A DNA stretch of 37,503 nucleotides from Alphaproteobacteria bacterium (GCA_016869975.1 VGCZ01000048.1:1-37503), one strand, 5' to 3'. Positions 8,125 to 15,085 are shown, numbered from the stretch's first letter. The notes: a model not told the origin generated them from the letters alone. Numbers and translations are program-made.

Positions 8125-8883
8125 TCACGCCTTAACGCCGTCCAGCTCAGACTTTCTAATGGCGATCATAAAGATCACGACACCAAAGACTGCCTTCGCG
8201 ACGATGTCCGCGATCGTGTACCCGACCTCAATGGCTGCCGTCGCCGTACCGCCACCCAGCGCAAGCACAAACGGGGCGAAATAGACCACCGGGTAGAAGC
8301 ACCACGACAACACCGTCAGGTTCCGCGCAAGTCGAATCAGGCCGCGGACTTCGGATGATTGCCGAGAGATCGATTGCTCAAGACTCGTGTACAGTGTGTA
8401 GACAATGTACACAAACGGGATCATCGACAGCGCGCCCCAAATAAGCCGCGTGCTATCGATTCCGCCTGACACTTCGCCTGGGTAGCCGAGCGCAATCATC
8501 AGAGCTGCGGCACCGCCAAGGCTAACCGAGCGCGACACCGTTTCTGTTTGCGAGAGCCGCATCACCAAGATCAGTTCGATGAGAAGCAGCGGAACCGTCA
8601 GCAGCCAATCGACGTAGCGGTAGGATTGGTTGAAGACTACGCCGGTTGCTGTGATAACGCCCTTAGAGACGTCATAGGCGGCATCCCAACTATTGAAAAT
8701 TCGCCAATAGTGGTAAAGAGCGATGAACGTCACGAGACCGGTGATCGTCACAGCGGTTTTGTACTGAAGCGATACTTGGGATCGGCCGAGCCAGAAGAAC
8801 AGAGTGGCCGCCGCGAAGGTGGCAATGCCAAACGAGAACGCGTTTGCTACCAGCGTGTACTGGCCGACGCTAAGGGCATCCAT
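8125..8883 (-). CDS. Proton-pumping microbial rhodopsin (proteorhodopsin/xanthorhodopsin-like)
   Basis: A 252-residue seven-helix retinal protein of the cell membrane that should use light to export protons. Helix C reads YRYVDWLLTVPLLLIE: R89, proton acceptor D92, T96 and donor E103, the DTE pattern of outward pumps. L100 stands at the spectral tuning position (Leu105 of proteorhodopsin), predicting green absorption. H58 in LYHYW can pair with D92. K230 in ADIVAKAVFG is the Schiff-base lysine. In helix E, WGALSMIP puts G150 where bacteriorhodopsin has Trp138, the glycine that opens a carotenoid-binding window in xanthorhodopsin. It is preceded by CCGGAG as ribosome site and by a small membrane protein gene on the same strand. 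Confidence 0.95.
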   Translation of the reverse strand: MDALSVGQYTLVANAFSFGIATFAAATLFFWLGRSQVSLQYKTAVTITGLVTFIALYHYWRIFNSWDAAYDVSKGVITATGVVFNQSYRYVDWLLTVPLLLIELILVMRLSQTETVSRSVSLGGAAALMIALGYPGEVSGGIDSTRLIWGALSMIPFVYIVYTLYTSLEQSISRQSSEVRGLIRLARNLTVLSWCFYPVVYFAPFVLALGGGTATAAIEVGYTIADIVAKAVFGVVIFMIAIRKSELDGVKA

Positions 8884-8969
8884 GATTAACTCCGGTGATC
8901 CGTATCGAGGTTTCTTCTAACCTCAAGGCAAGCTATTGGAAGGTATCCAGCGTTGACTTCGCGAAGCTG

Positions 8970-9269
8970 TTAGCCACCCCAGACATCATCGTAGCGCGCG
9001 GTGCCATCGTTGGCCTTGTAATCGCGGTACGTGGCTGGAGACTGCTGCTGCGCTTTCGAGAAGGTGAAGCCTGTCAGAAGAAATCCACACGCGACCAGAA
9101 GGTGGAAAACCATGAGTTCGCCGTACCACAGCCAGGCGCCAGCTCCAGCGCAGAACACGGTGGTCCACATGGTGCCCAGCATGGCCATCACCTGGAACCT
9201 CTGCGCGGCGGGCAGGTTTCTCAGCGGGTTTACGTTCGAGTCCATCACAGCGCGATAGATTGACCACAT
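8970..9269 (-). CDS. Small two-helix membrane protein upstream of rhodopsin
   Basis: A 99-residue protein of no recognised family. Two hydrophobic segments, MLGTMWTTVFCAGAGAWLWYG and LMVFHLLVACGFLLTGFTF, are followed by a polar tail rich in Gln, Tyr and Asp that ends DDVWGG. GGAGAG lies six bases before the ATG. An ECF-type promoter (9300-9329) places its start about 30 bases downstream of the -10 element, and the rhodopsin gene follows after 86 bases, so both are probably one transcript. It may be a rhodopsin-associated membrane factor, but nothing in the sequence proves it. Confidence 0.7.
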   Translation of the reverse strand: MWSIYRAVMDSNVNPLRNLPAAQRFQVMAMLGTMWTTVFCAGAGAWLWYGELMVFHLLVACGFLLTGFTFSKAQQQSPATYRDYKANDGTARYDDVWGG

Positions 9270-9299
9270 AGCTACTCTCCCTATGAATGTTCGATATCA

Positions 9300-9329
9300 G
9301 GACTACGACAAGCGGCGTTTGTCGGATCA
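9300..9329 (-). promoter_or_regulatory. ECF (RpoE-type) promoter of the rhodopsin operon
   Basis: On the minus strand, TGATCC (9329-9324) and TAGTCC (9305-9300) are separated by 18 bases. TGATCC is the -35 element of singlet-oxygen RpoE promoters described in Rhodobacter sphaeroides, whose -10 is TAAGA-like. The start codon follows the -10 by about 30 bases. The same geometry recurs at the fasciclin gene (11190-11219), and an RpoE/ChrR pair lies 3 kb away. Confidence 0.62.
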
Positions 9330-9493
9330 GCCTGCGACAATATGAGATCGGCGGCGGTCGAATGTCTTGAACCGGGGGCAAGTCGTACCCCGGCGTCGTG
9401 ATCGTCGCCGAAAGCAGCGAGGTTCAAGACCCGCCGTTTGGCCGCGGGTATCAACACGGCCACCATACAAGTCTTCCTGCCATACAACGGCTT

Positions 9494-9703
9494 TCAGGCG
9501 CCTTTCAGGAAGTACCAGACTGCAGCCAGCCCGACTGCGAGGACCTGAAGTCGTACGCGCCACCACATCATCTGGTTGCCGCGCCGTAGGCCGTCGACAC
9601 CGCCGTGCCCGGCACGGATCATTCCGACGAAAACAGATCCGAGCGCCCCAAGCATGCAAAGCGCGGCAAGGATCAGAGCGAAATTGGATATAGCCTTGGC
9701 CAC
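9494..9703 (-). CDS. HIG1-domain / twin transmembrane protein
   Basis: A 69-residue protein with two transmembrane helices (LILAALCMLGALGSVFVGMI and LQVLAVGLAAVWYFL) joined by a loop reading RRGNQMMWWRVRLQ. This resembles the (S/N)N-x-M-x-x-RV-x-x-Q loop of bacterial HIG1 (hypoxia-induced protein) domains, which in mitochondria and alphaproteobacteria associate with respiratory oxidases. The start is GTG at 9703 with AAGGAG about nine bases upstream. It is on the same strand as the rhodopsin operon but upstream of its promoter, so it is probably transcribed separately. The link to light physiology is only by position. Confidence 0.7.
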   Translation of the reverse strand: MAKAISNFALILAALCMLGALGSVFVGMIRAGHGGVDGLRRGNQMMWWRVRLQVLAVGLAAVWYFLKGA

Positions 9704-10185
9704 GATGGCGGCTCCTTGGATTCTGGGGCGTCACAATGATATGAACCCGGGTAATCGATTCCCACCGCCCCTAGAGGTTTTCACTCGCAATGGCATCGAT
9801 AAACGCCTCTGCGCTGCGCAGATGAGGCTCATCGCCTTGTTATCTCGGATGTCCGGCAGAGCAGATCACCCGATGAAAAGGTTGGGTTTCACCGTCGACA
9901 GGCGATGCACTCACCGAGCGCCGTGCTCTGCCATCGTCGCCCAACCCGCGCCTCCCATGCTAGTGAAAAGAGTACGTTGTGGCCGGGGCATCGGATGTGA
10001 CGGCGCGAACCCGATCCTCACGGATTTACAGACGGCAGGTCTTCAGGAGACTGCATCCGCAATTGCTGAAAGAACGCGAGTCGTTCGCGAACCGGCGCCT
10101 AACGACTTTGGGCGAACAGCAGCCAGCGGTTTCGCGATGACATGAGCCCCTGAATGTCATCCAGATGTGACGAAAGTCCGTCGGT
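9704..10185. other. Gene-free stretch before an IS3 remnant
   Basis: About 480 bases with no supported gene. Long frames here are open on both strands but show no domain, no convincing ribosome site and poor codon character. Probably non-coding or decayed DNA. Confidence 0.45.
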
Positions 10186-10432
10186 GGGAGACGGACGAAA
10201 AAGCGATCGCCATACACGGCAGAGCAGATAATCCAGGTCTTGCGGGAGCAAGAATCCAGGGATGAAAAGACGGAGTCGTGCCGTCGGTATGGGATCAGCA
10301 GCGCGACGTTGCATAAGCGGAAGATGTTGCACGGAGGCCCCGAGGTTTCGGATGCGCGACGCCTGAGGAAGCTGCTGGTCGAGCAGATGTCGAACACTGC
10401 GGTGCCGAAGGACGCGGCAACATTAAACGGGG
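10186..10432 (+). mobile_element. IS3 family OrfA remnant
   Basis: The plus strand reads SPYTAEQIIQVLREQES, SCRRYGISSATLHKRK, HGGPEVSDARRLRKLL and VEQMSNTAVPKDA in one frame. These are the helix-turn-helix and leucine-zipper parts of an IS3-family OrfA (normal form EEQII..LRE.E.G, CR.HGIS..TFY.WK..YGG...S). About ten residues between the RRL and KLL segments (normally LEDEN..L) are missing, no start codon is present and OrfB does not follow. It is an inactive fragment. Confidence 0.85.
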
Positions 10433-10489
10433 CCGCCGGCGGCCATATGAGAGGCCACGGCTCGTAGAGCGGGAGCTTTACAAGTAGAA

Positions 10490-10511
10490 AAGACGCCCCG
10501 AAGGGCGTCTT
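10490..10511 (-). terminator. Rho-independent terminator of the fasciclin gene
   Basis: A nine-base perfect stem AAGACGCCC / GGGCGTCTT with a four-base loop (TTCG on the minus strand, a very stable tetraloop), followed on the minus strand by TTTTCT. It lies about 165 bases downstream of the fasciclin stop. Confidence 0.75.
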
Positions 10512-10676
10512 CGTCGAAGGCTGCTGTGATAGACGAATCTCGCGCAACAAATTTGCACAAGATAGCCCGAGTTGCGACTCGATCGCCGCTAGGAGTATTT
10601 CACCACGTCTACCGGGGATCCTCGTCCACGCTGACAACCGCGCTACTCTCAGAGCGTCACTGCTCAGCGGGTGAGG

Positions 10677-11159
10677 TTACTTCGGCATCAGGACGGTATC
10701 GATCACATGGATCACGCCATTGTCGGCCGCCACGTCAGCGGACAAGACCTTGGCGCCATTGACGTTCACGCCGCCCGACGTGGCATCGACCATGACCATA
10801 CCGCCCTCGACTGTCTTGGCGTCGGTCTTCTTGCCGGCAAGCGCCGAACTCATGACCTTCCCGGGCACCACGTGATAGGTCAGGATTTTCACCAACTGTG
10901 CCTTGTTCTCGGGCTTCAGGAGGTTCTCGACCGTTCCAGGGGGAAGCTTCTTGAAAGCCTCATCCGTCGGCGCAAATACCGTGAATGGGCCGGGGCCCTT
11001 CAGAACAGCGACAAGATCGGCCGCGGTCAGCGCGGCTGCGAGAGTTTTGAACTGGCCCGCTTTCACCGCTGTATCGACGATGTCTGCCGCTTGGGCGGTG
11101 ACGGACATGACCGAGACCAGCGCGCCGGCGGCGAGACTGAGGAAAGTTTTGCGCAGCAT
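10677..11159 (-). CDS. Secreted fasciclin (FAS1) domain protein
   Basis: A 160-residue exported protein: a signal peptide ([20 protein letters not shown], cut after AQA near residue 24), then a single FAS1 domain. Domain landmarks are [13 protein letters not shown], the H1 box [26 protein letters not shown] and the H2-like [15 protein letters not shown] at the very end. FAS1 proteins act in adhesion or at the envelope; bacterial single-domain forms are widespread and some respond to stress. A promoter with the same layout as the rhodopsin operon lies directly upstream, suggesting membership of the RpoE regulon. Confidence 0.93.
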   Translation of the reverse strand: MLRKTFLSLAAGALVSVMSVTAQAADIVDTAVKAGQFKTLAAALTAADLVAVLKGPGPFTVFAPTDEAFKKLPPGTVENLLKPENKAQLVKILTYHVVPGKVMSSALAGKKTDAKTVEGGMVMVDATSGGVNVNGAKVLSADVAADNGVIHVIDTVLMPK

Positions 11160-11189
11160 TGTGTGGATCCTGAGCTTGTTGCAGACGCC

Positions 11190-11219
11190 AGTTTACGCTC
11201 GGCGTCGCTCTCCAGATCA
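11190..11219 (-). promoter_or_regulatory. ECF (RpoE-type) promoter of the fasciclin gene
   Basis: On the minus strand, TGATCT (11219-11214) and TAAACT (11195-11190) are separated by exactly 18 bases, and the ATG follows about 30 bases after the -10. It matches the rhodopsin operon promoter in spacing, position and five of six -35 bases, and resembles the TGATCC/TAAGA consensus known for singlet-oxygen RpoE. Confidence 0.6.
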
Positions 11220-11375
11220 CCGGGCCGCTGAGCATTCGACACAAATTCCTTTGTCGTGCTGCGAAGGACTTAGTGGGGCAGCATCAAGGCCCGATTGATT
11301 AGTCCGGCTCAATACACACTTGCTGCTCGGACGGCCGTTGCGGGTGAAGCCCGCGTGCTTCCGAGGAGTGTCTGA

Positions 11376-12014
11376 ATGGCGAGTGTCTTGATCATTGGTG
11401 CCAGCAAAGGCATCGGACTGGAAACGACACACCAATTGCTGGCGGCCGGGCATCAAGTGCGTGCGTTCTCCCGCTCGGTGGCAGAGAGTGAAATGTCCCA
11501 CCCACGCTTGGAGAAAATTCGCGGCGACGCACTGAATAGGCACAACATAGACGCCGCGCTCGAGGGAATGGACGTTGTCATCCAGGTGCTGGGCTTATCG
11601 TCACTGCTGGATCTTTTCCGGCCGGTTAGCCTGTTTTCTAACGCGACCCGTGTCCTGGTGAAAGCCATGGAGGCTAAGCCCGTGAAGCGGCTGATCTGCA
11701 TCACCGGTTTCGTGGCTGGCGACAGCCAGGCCAGCATTAGCTACCTCCAGCGCCGACCATTTCAGATTTTGTTTGGCCGGGCCTACGCCGACAAGTCCTT
11801 ACAAGAACAACTGATCAAGGACAGTTCGCTGGAATGGACAATTGCAAGGCCTGGATTCCTGACAAACGGAAGGCGGACCGGACGGTACAAGATCCTCGAC
11901 CGGGCTTCGGAGTGGAGGAACGGGATGATCTCTCGTCTGAATGTTGCGGACTTCCTGGTTCGGCAGGTCGAGGATCGAACCCACCTCGAAAAGACGCCTG
12001 TGCTGGTTTGCTAA
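11376..12014 (+). CDS. Atypical SDR, NAD(P)H-binding protein (copy B)
   Basis: A 212-residue Rossmann-fold protein, paralogue of the one at 1431-2069. It begins VLIIGASKGIGLET; both copies share RAFSRS, RGDALN, ALEG.DVVIQ, LFSNA.R.LV.AME, QEQLIKDS, EWRNG.ISR and VADFLV. The catalytic YxxxK of classical SDRs is absent. The ATG start has GAGGAG upstream. It is transcribed away from the fasciclin gene and lies 180 bases ahead of the sigma factor gene on the same strand. In some alphaproteobacteria SDR-like genes belong to singlet-oxygen regulons, so a stress role is plausible, but the substrate is unknown. Confidence 0.83.
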   Translation: MASVLIIGASKGIGLETTHQLLAAGHQVRAFSRSVAESEMSHPRLEKIRGDALNRHNIDAALEGMDVVIQVLGLSSLLDLFRPVSLFSNATRVLVKAMEAKPVKRLICITGFVAGDSQASISYLQRRPFQILFGRAYADKSLQEQLIKDSSLEWTIARPGFLTNGRRTGRYKILDRASEWRNGMISRLNVADFLVRQVEDRTHLEKTPVLVC

Positions 12015-12195
12015 CGCCTCGATCGCTGGGAGCTTCATTTGCTTCGCGAGGCGCGCTCGCTTCTCATGATCACGAGAGATGCTGGGGCAGTTGAGCAGTG
12101 CGGCACGGTGTCGGGGCCGCGCCGCGTATTGAAGCATCGCGCGTGCCGCCCGATTCATATGCATTCCCTACATCCGGCCGGGATAGGCTGCCCCG

Positions 12196-12750
12196 ATGTT
12201 GTCGGCCCAAGAGTCAGCCGAGCTGATCGAGGCCATCGCGGCTCGCCAGGATCGCGCGGCTTTCGCCAGCCTGTTCCGCCATTTCGCTCCCCGAGTGAAA
12301 GGCTTCATCATGCGCGGCGGCGCCGATGCGGAGGCCGCACAGGAAGTGGCTCAGGAGGCCCTGATGATAGTGTGGCGGAAAGCCGCCACCTTCGACCGCG
12401 CCCGTGCCTCGGCGGCCACCTGGATCTTCACCATCGCGCGCAACAAAAGGATCGATCTTCTGCGTCGGGCAGCCCGGCCGGTCGACGCCGAGGACTGGCT
12501 GATGGTCTACGCGCCGGAGAGCGAGAATGCCGACAAATCCATCCTGGCAGGACAAACGTACGACAGGGCACATCACCTGCTGGAGGGGCTCTCCGAAGAT
12601 CAACTGTCGGTGATTCGGAAGGCCTTTTTTGAGGACAAGTCGCATTCGGTCATCGCGGCTGAACTGCAGTTGCCTCTGGGAACGGTAAAATCCCGCATTC
12701 GTTTGGCTCTCGGGCGGCTGCGGGACGCGTTGAAGAAGGAACAGTCGTGA
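12196..12750 (+). CDS. rpoE: ECF RNA polymerase sigma factor, RpoE (ECF11-like)
   Basis: A 184-residue ECF sigma factor. Region 2 spans about residues 20-90, with FRHFAPRVKGFIMRGGAD, QEVAQEALMIVWRKA and ASAATWIFTIARNKRIDLLRR. Region 4 near 125-180 contains LSEDQLSVIRKAFFEDKSHSVIAAEL, LPLGTVKSRIRLALGRLRDAL. It should direct RNA polymerase to TGATCC-type promoters, two of which are seen in this window. It overlaps its anti-sigma gene by four bases (GTGA). In Rhodobacter sphaeroides the orthologous pair answers singlet oxygen made by light. No good copy of the same promoter was found directly in front of it, so autoregulation is uncertain. Confidence 0.93.
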   Translation: MLSAQESAELIEAIAARQDRAAFASLFRHFAPRVKGFIMRGGADAEAAQEVAQEALMIVWRKAATFDRARASAATWIFTIARNKRIDLLRRAARPVDAEDWLMVYAPESENADKSILAGQTYDRAHHLLEGLSEDQLSVIRKAFFEDKSHSVIAAELQLPLGTVKSRIRLALGRLRDALKKEQS

Positions 12751-13400
12751 GTCGCCATTTGGCCCCCGAAGAACTTCTGTTGGACTATTCCTCGGGCGCG
12801 CTTTCTCACGCCCCTTCGCTAGCCGTGGCAGTTCATTTGGCGCTCGTGCCCGAAGCCCGCCGGACCGTTGAACTATTGGATGCCGTCGGCGGCGCGCTGC
12901 TCGAGAACGAGTGCGCTGCGTTGCCGGACGATTGCGGCCTGGAGCGGGCGATGGCCCGGCTGGACTCGGTCGCATGCGAGCCGCCGGCTCTGCCGTCTGC
13001 GCGGCGTCCAGGCTTCGAGTGGGCTCCGACGCCGCTTGCCTCGTACATCAGGCCGGGTAGCGGCTGGCGCCGCATCCTGGGCAAGTTTGACGAAATTCGT
13101 CTCGAGGTCCCCGGCGATGCCTATCGCGCGTCGTTGGTGAGACTGGAACCGGGCCACAGCCTGCCGGAGCACAAGCATTCAGGGTACGAGTACACAGTTT
13201 GCCTGCAGGGCGGTTACACCGACGCGACCGGCAGTTATGGCGTAGGCGACTTTGCCGTCGGGCCAGGTGCAGAGCGGCATGAACCGATCGCCGATCCCGG
13301 TGAGCCGTGCATCGCTCTCATCATAGTCGAGACGCCGATTGTCCTGACGGGACCGTGGCGCCGCTGGCTGAACCCCCTGGTGAGCCGCCACATTATTTGA
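12747..13400 (+). CDS. chrR: ChrR-like anti-sigma factor lacking zinc-site cysteines
   Basis: A 217-residue homologue of ChrR, the anti-sigma factor that holds RpoE until singlet oxygen is sensed. The N-terminal domain (1-80) has His4 and His30, but the HxxxCxxC zinc motif reads HLALVPEA, with Val34 and Ala37 in place of both cysteines. The C-terminal cupin (about 110-190) keeps all metal ligands: H142, H144 and E148 in EHKHSGYEYT, and H178 in AERHEP, each one number above the R. sphaeroides residues. The GTG start overlaps the rpoE stop. The protein may fold without zinc or bind its sigma factor differently. Confidence 0.9.
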   Translation: MSRHLAPEELLLDYSSGALSHAPSLAVAVHLALVPEARRTVELLDAVGGALLENECAALPDDCGLERAMARLDSVACEPPALPSARRPGFEWAPTPLASYIRPGSGWRRILGKFDEIRLEVPGDAYRASLVRLEPGHSLPEHKHSGYEYTVCLQGGYTDATGSYGVGDFAVGPGAERHEPIADPGEPCIALIIVETPIVLTGPWRRWLNPLVSRHII

Positions 13401-13554
13401 CGCGGCTATCAGTTGGCCGCCTGAGCCATAGACTGACCGCTATCATTGCGCCACCTCTCTGTGGGAGACATCATGACTATGCGTTGGGATGAGATGCGGC
13501 GTAGATGACCGCGTAGGTCGGACTAGCAGCCCTTTTGCCAAGGAATGTAGCGAG

Positions 13555-14268
13555 ATGGACAGCTCAGGTGATGACAACGCCGCGACGGAAGGATCGGCGA
13601 TTTCGGCGCGCATTCGGGATCGCTTGGTTCGGGCAAAGCGGCGCTTCAACGCCAACGACAACATCGCGGACTTCATAGAGCCCGGTGAGCTCGACCTCCT
13701 GCTCGATGAGGTAACGGACAAAATGAAATCGGTCCTGGAAGGGCTGGTCATCGACATCGAGAACGATCACAACACACAAGGCACGGCGCGGCGCGTCGCC
13801 AAGATGTACCTCAACGAGGTATTCCGCGGGCGCTACCACGCGGCGCCGCCGGTGACCGAGTTTCCGAACGTCACTAGCCTCAACGAGTTGATGATCGTTG
13901 GCCCCGTTACAGTGCGGAGCGCCTGTAGTCATCACTTCTGCCCCATCATGGGCCGCCTGTGGATCGGCGTGATGCCCAATCAGCATTCCAACCTGATCGG
14001 GTTGTCGAAGTATGCCCGCCTTGCAGAATGGTTGATGACTCGACCACAAATCCAAGAGGAGGCCATCACGCAGATGGCCGAACTGCTGATGGACATGGTC
14101 AAGCCCGATGGCCTTGCGGTCGTTATGGAAGCGGACCATTTCTGTATGCAATGGCGCGGCGTGAAAGACACCTCCACCAAGATGGTCAACAGCGTCATGC
14201 GCGGATCGTTCCTCAAGGATCCTGCGCTGCGGCGTGAATTCCTTTCGCTCGTCACCATAAACAAGTGA
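13555..14268 (+). CDS. folE: GTP cyclohydrolase I
   Basis: A 237-residue GTP cyclohydrolase I, which turns GTP into 7,8-dihydroneopterin triphosphate for folate or other pterins. The zinc site is CSHHFCPIMG plus the later Cys in ADHFCMQWRG; NLIGLSKYARLAEW and RPQIQEEAITQMAELL are family motifs. The motif CSHHFCP differs from the common CEHHLLP, so it is a divergent member. The ATG at 13555 is chosen with AAGGA about ten bases upstream; an in-frame ATG at 13489 would add a poorly conserved leader. The BLUF gene follows after one base, so the two are translationally coupled. It may be an island-specific second copy rather than the housekeeping enzyme. Confidence 0.9.
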   Translation: MDSSGDDNAATEGSAISARIRDRLVRAKRRFNANDNIADFIEPGELDLLLDEVTDKMKSVLEGLVIDIENDHNTQGTARRVAKMYLNEVFRGRYHAAPPVTEFPNVTSLNELMIVGPVTVRSACSHHFCPIMGRLWIGVMPNQHSNLIGLSKYARLAEWLMTRPQIQEEAITQMAELLMDMVKPDGLAVVMEADHFCMQWRGVKDTSTKMVNSVMRGSFLKDPALRREFLSLVTINK

Positions 14269-14269
14269 G

Positions 14270-14707
14270 ATGCAAATGCTCGTCCGCTGCCTCTACGCCA
14301 GTCGAATTTCAACGCCGCTCGCAGCATCTGCGTTAGACGGAATTCTCGAACAGTCGCGGAAGAACAATCCCAAGCTCGGCATCACAGGCTTGCTTTGCTA
14401 CACTCACGATAGCTTTGTCCAAGTGGTCGAAGGGGGGCGAGAGCCAATCTCGGTCCTGCTCAGATCGATTTATCGTGACGAGCGGCACCAGAAGGTAACC
14501 ATTCTGTCGTTCGAGGAGATCGCCGAGCGGCAGTTCGGCAACTGGACGATGGGCAGTGTCAATGTCGAGAGCATCAACGCTGGCGTATTGTTGAAGTACT
14601 CCGAGAGTGTCACGTTCGATCCGTTCTCCTGCTCCAGTCAAGCGATGATGTCGCTACTCATGGAGCTTATTGCGGCAGGTTCGATCGTGAACCGCGGTAC
14701 CGCCTGA
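14270..14707 (+). CDS. BLUF domain blue-light photoreceptor
   Basis: A 145-residue protein made of one BLUF domain (about 1-100) and a short C-terminal extension, with no attached enzyme domain. All FAD-site residues align with AppA at identical spacing: Tyr9 (LYAS), Asn33 (NNPKLGITG), Gln51 (FVQVVEG), Trp92 and Met94 (FGNWTMG). It should sense blue light through FAD and signal by protein contact, as other short BLUF proteins do. The ATG lies one base after the folE stop. An in-frame ATG two codons on is an alternative start. The partner is unknown; the C-terminal extension with two nearby Cys (SCSS) is not recognised. Confidence 0.93.
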   Translation: MQMLVRCLYASRISTPLAASALDGILEQSRKNNPKLGITGLLCYTHDSFVQVVEGGREPISVLLRSIYRDERHQKVTILSFEEIAERQFGNWTMGSVNVESINAGVLLKYSESVTFDPFSCSSQAMMSLLMELIAAGSIVNRGTA

Positions 14708-14814
14708 CTTGTCGATTATCGCGCGCACTAAAGAGTAGATCGTTTTGGGCGTTCTTTGATTACCACACGCCAAGCGCTCTCGTGTCGCTCGCTTGCTCGC
14801 TGCAGTGGCGCGGG

Positions 14815-15085
14815 GCGTGGCTGTGAACCATGAAGAGCTGCGCCTGCCATACGGCGAGGACCAGTTGCAGGTGCGCCACTGCGGCGAGCGCAAGCGGGCG
14901 TTGGGCGCACGGGCTCCGACGATCCTGCCGCAGGGCGTCAACTGGCGCTGGTCGGTGGACTTCGTCAGCGACATGCTGCTCGACAACCAGCGCTTCCGTA
15001 TTCTGGCGATCGTCATGACTTTACGCGCGAATGCGAATGCACTTGGGTTGGCAATAGCCCGACAGGCGCCGGTCTTGTTTCCAAA
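14815..15085 (+). mobile_element. IS3 family OrfB remnant
   Basis: The plus strand reads GVAVNHEELRLPYGEDQLQVR, RKRALGARAP, LPQGVNWRWSVDFVSDMLLD and QRFRILAIV, then, after loss of one base near 15018, DFTREC in another frame. This is the start of the rve integrase core of IS3-family OrfB (normally RWS.DFV.D...DGR.FR.L.V.DDFTREC), with the first catalytic Asp in DFVSD. Both ends are missing. It sits between the BLUF gene and the pet operon terminator, at the right edge of the island. Confidence 0.85.

Noticed and set aside
9281-9487. A 68-residue minus-strand frame between the HIG1-like gene and the small membrane protein
   Set aside because: It covers the ECF promoter region, has no domain or helix and no convincing ribosome site.
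10026-10637. A 203-residue open frame on the minus strand opposite the IS3 OrfA remnant
   Set aside because: It is the antisense shadow of the transposase fragment, with odd composition and no ribosome site or domain.
12068-12097. TGATCA-N18-TTGAGC as an autoregulatory promoter of rpoE
   Set aside because: The -10 does not match the TA-starting pattern of the other two sites, and it lies about 100 bases from the start codon; too weak to list.
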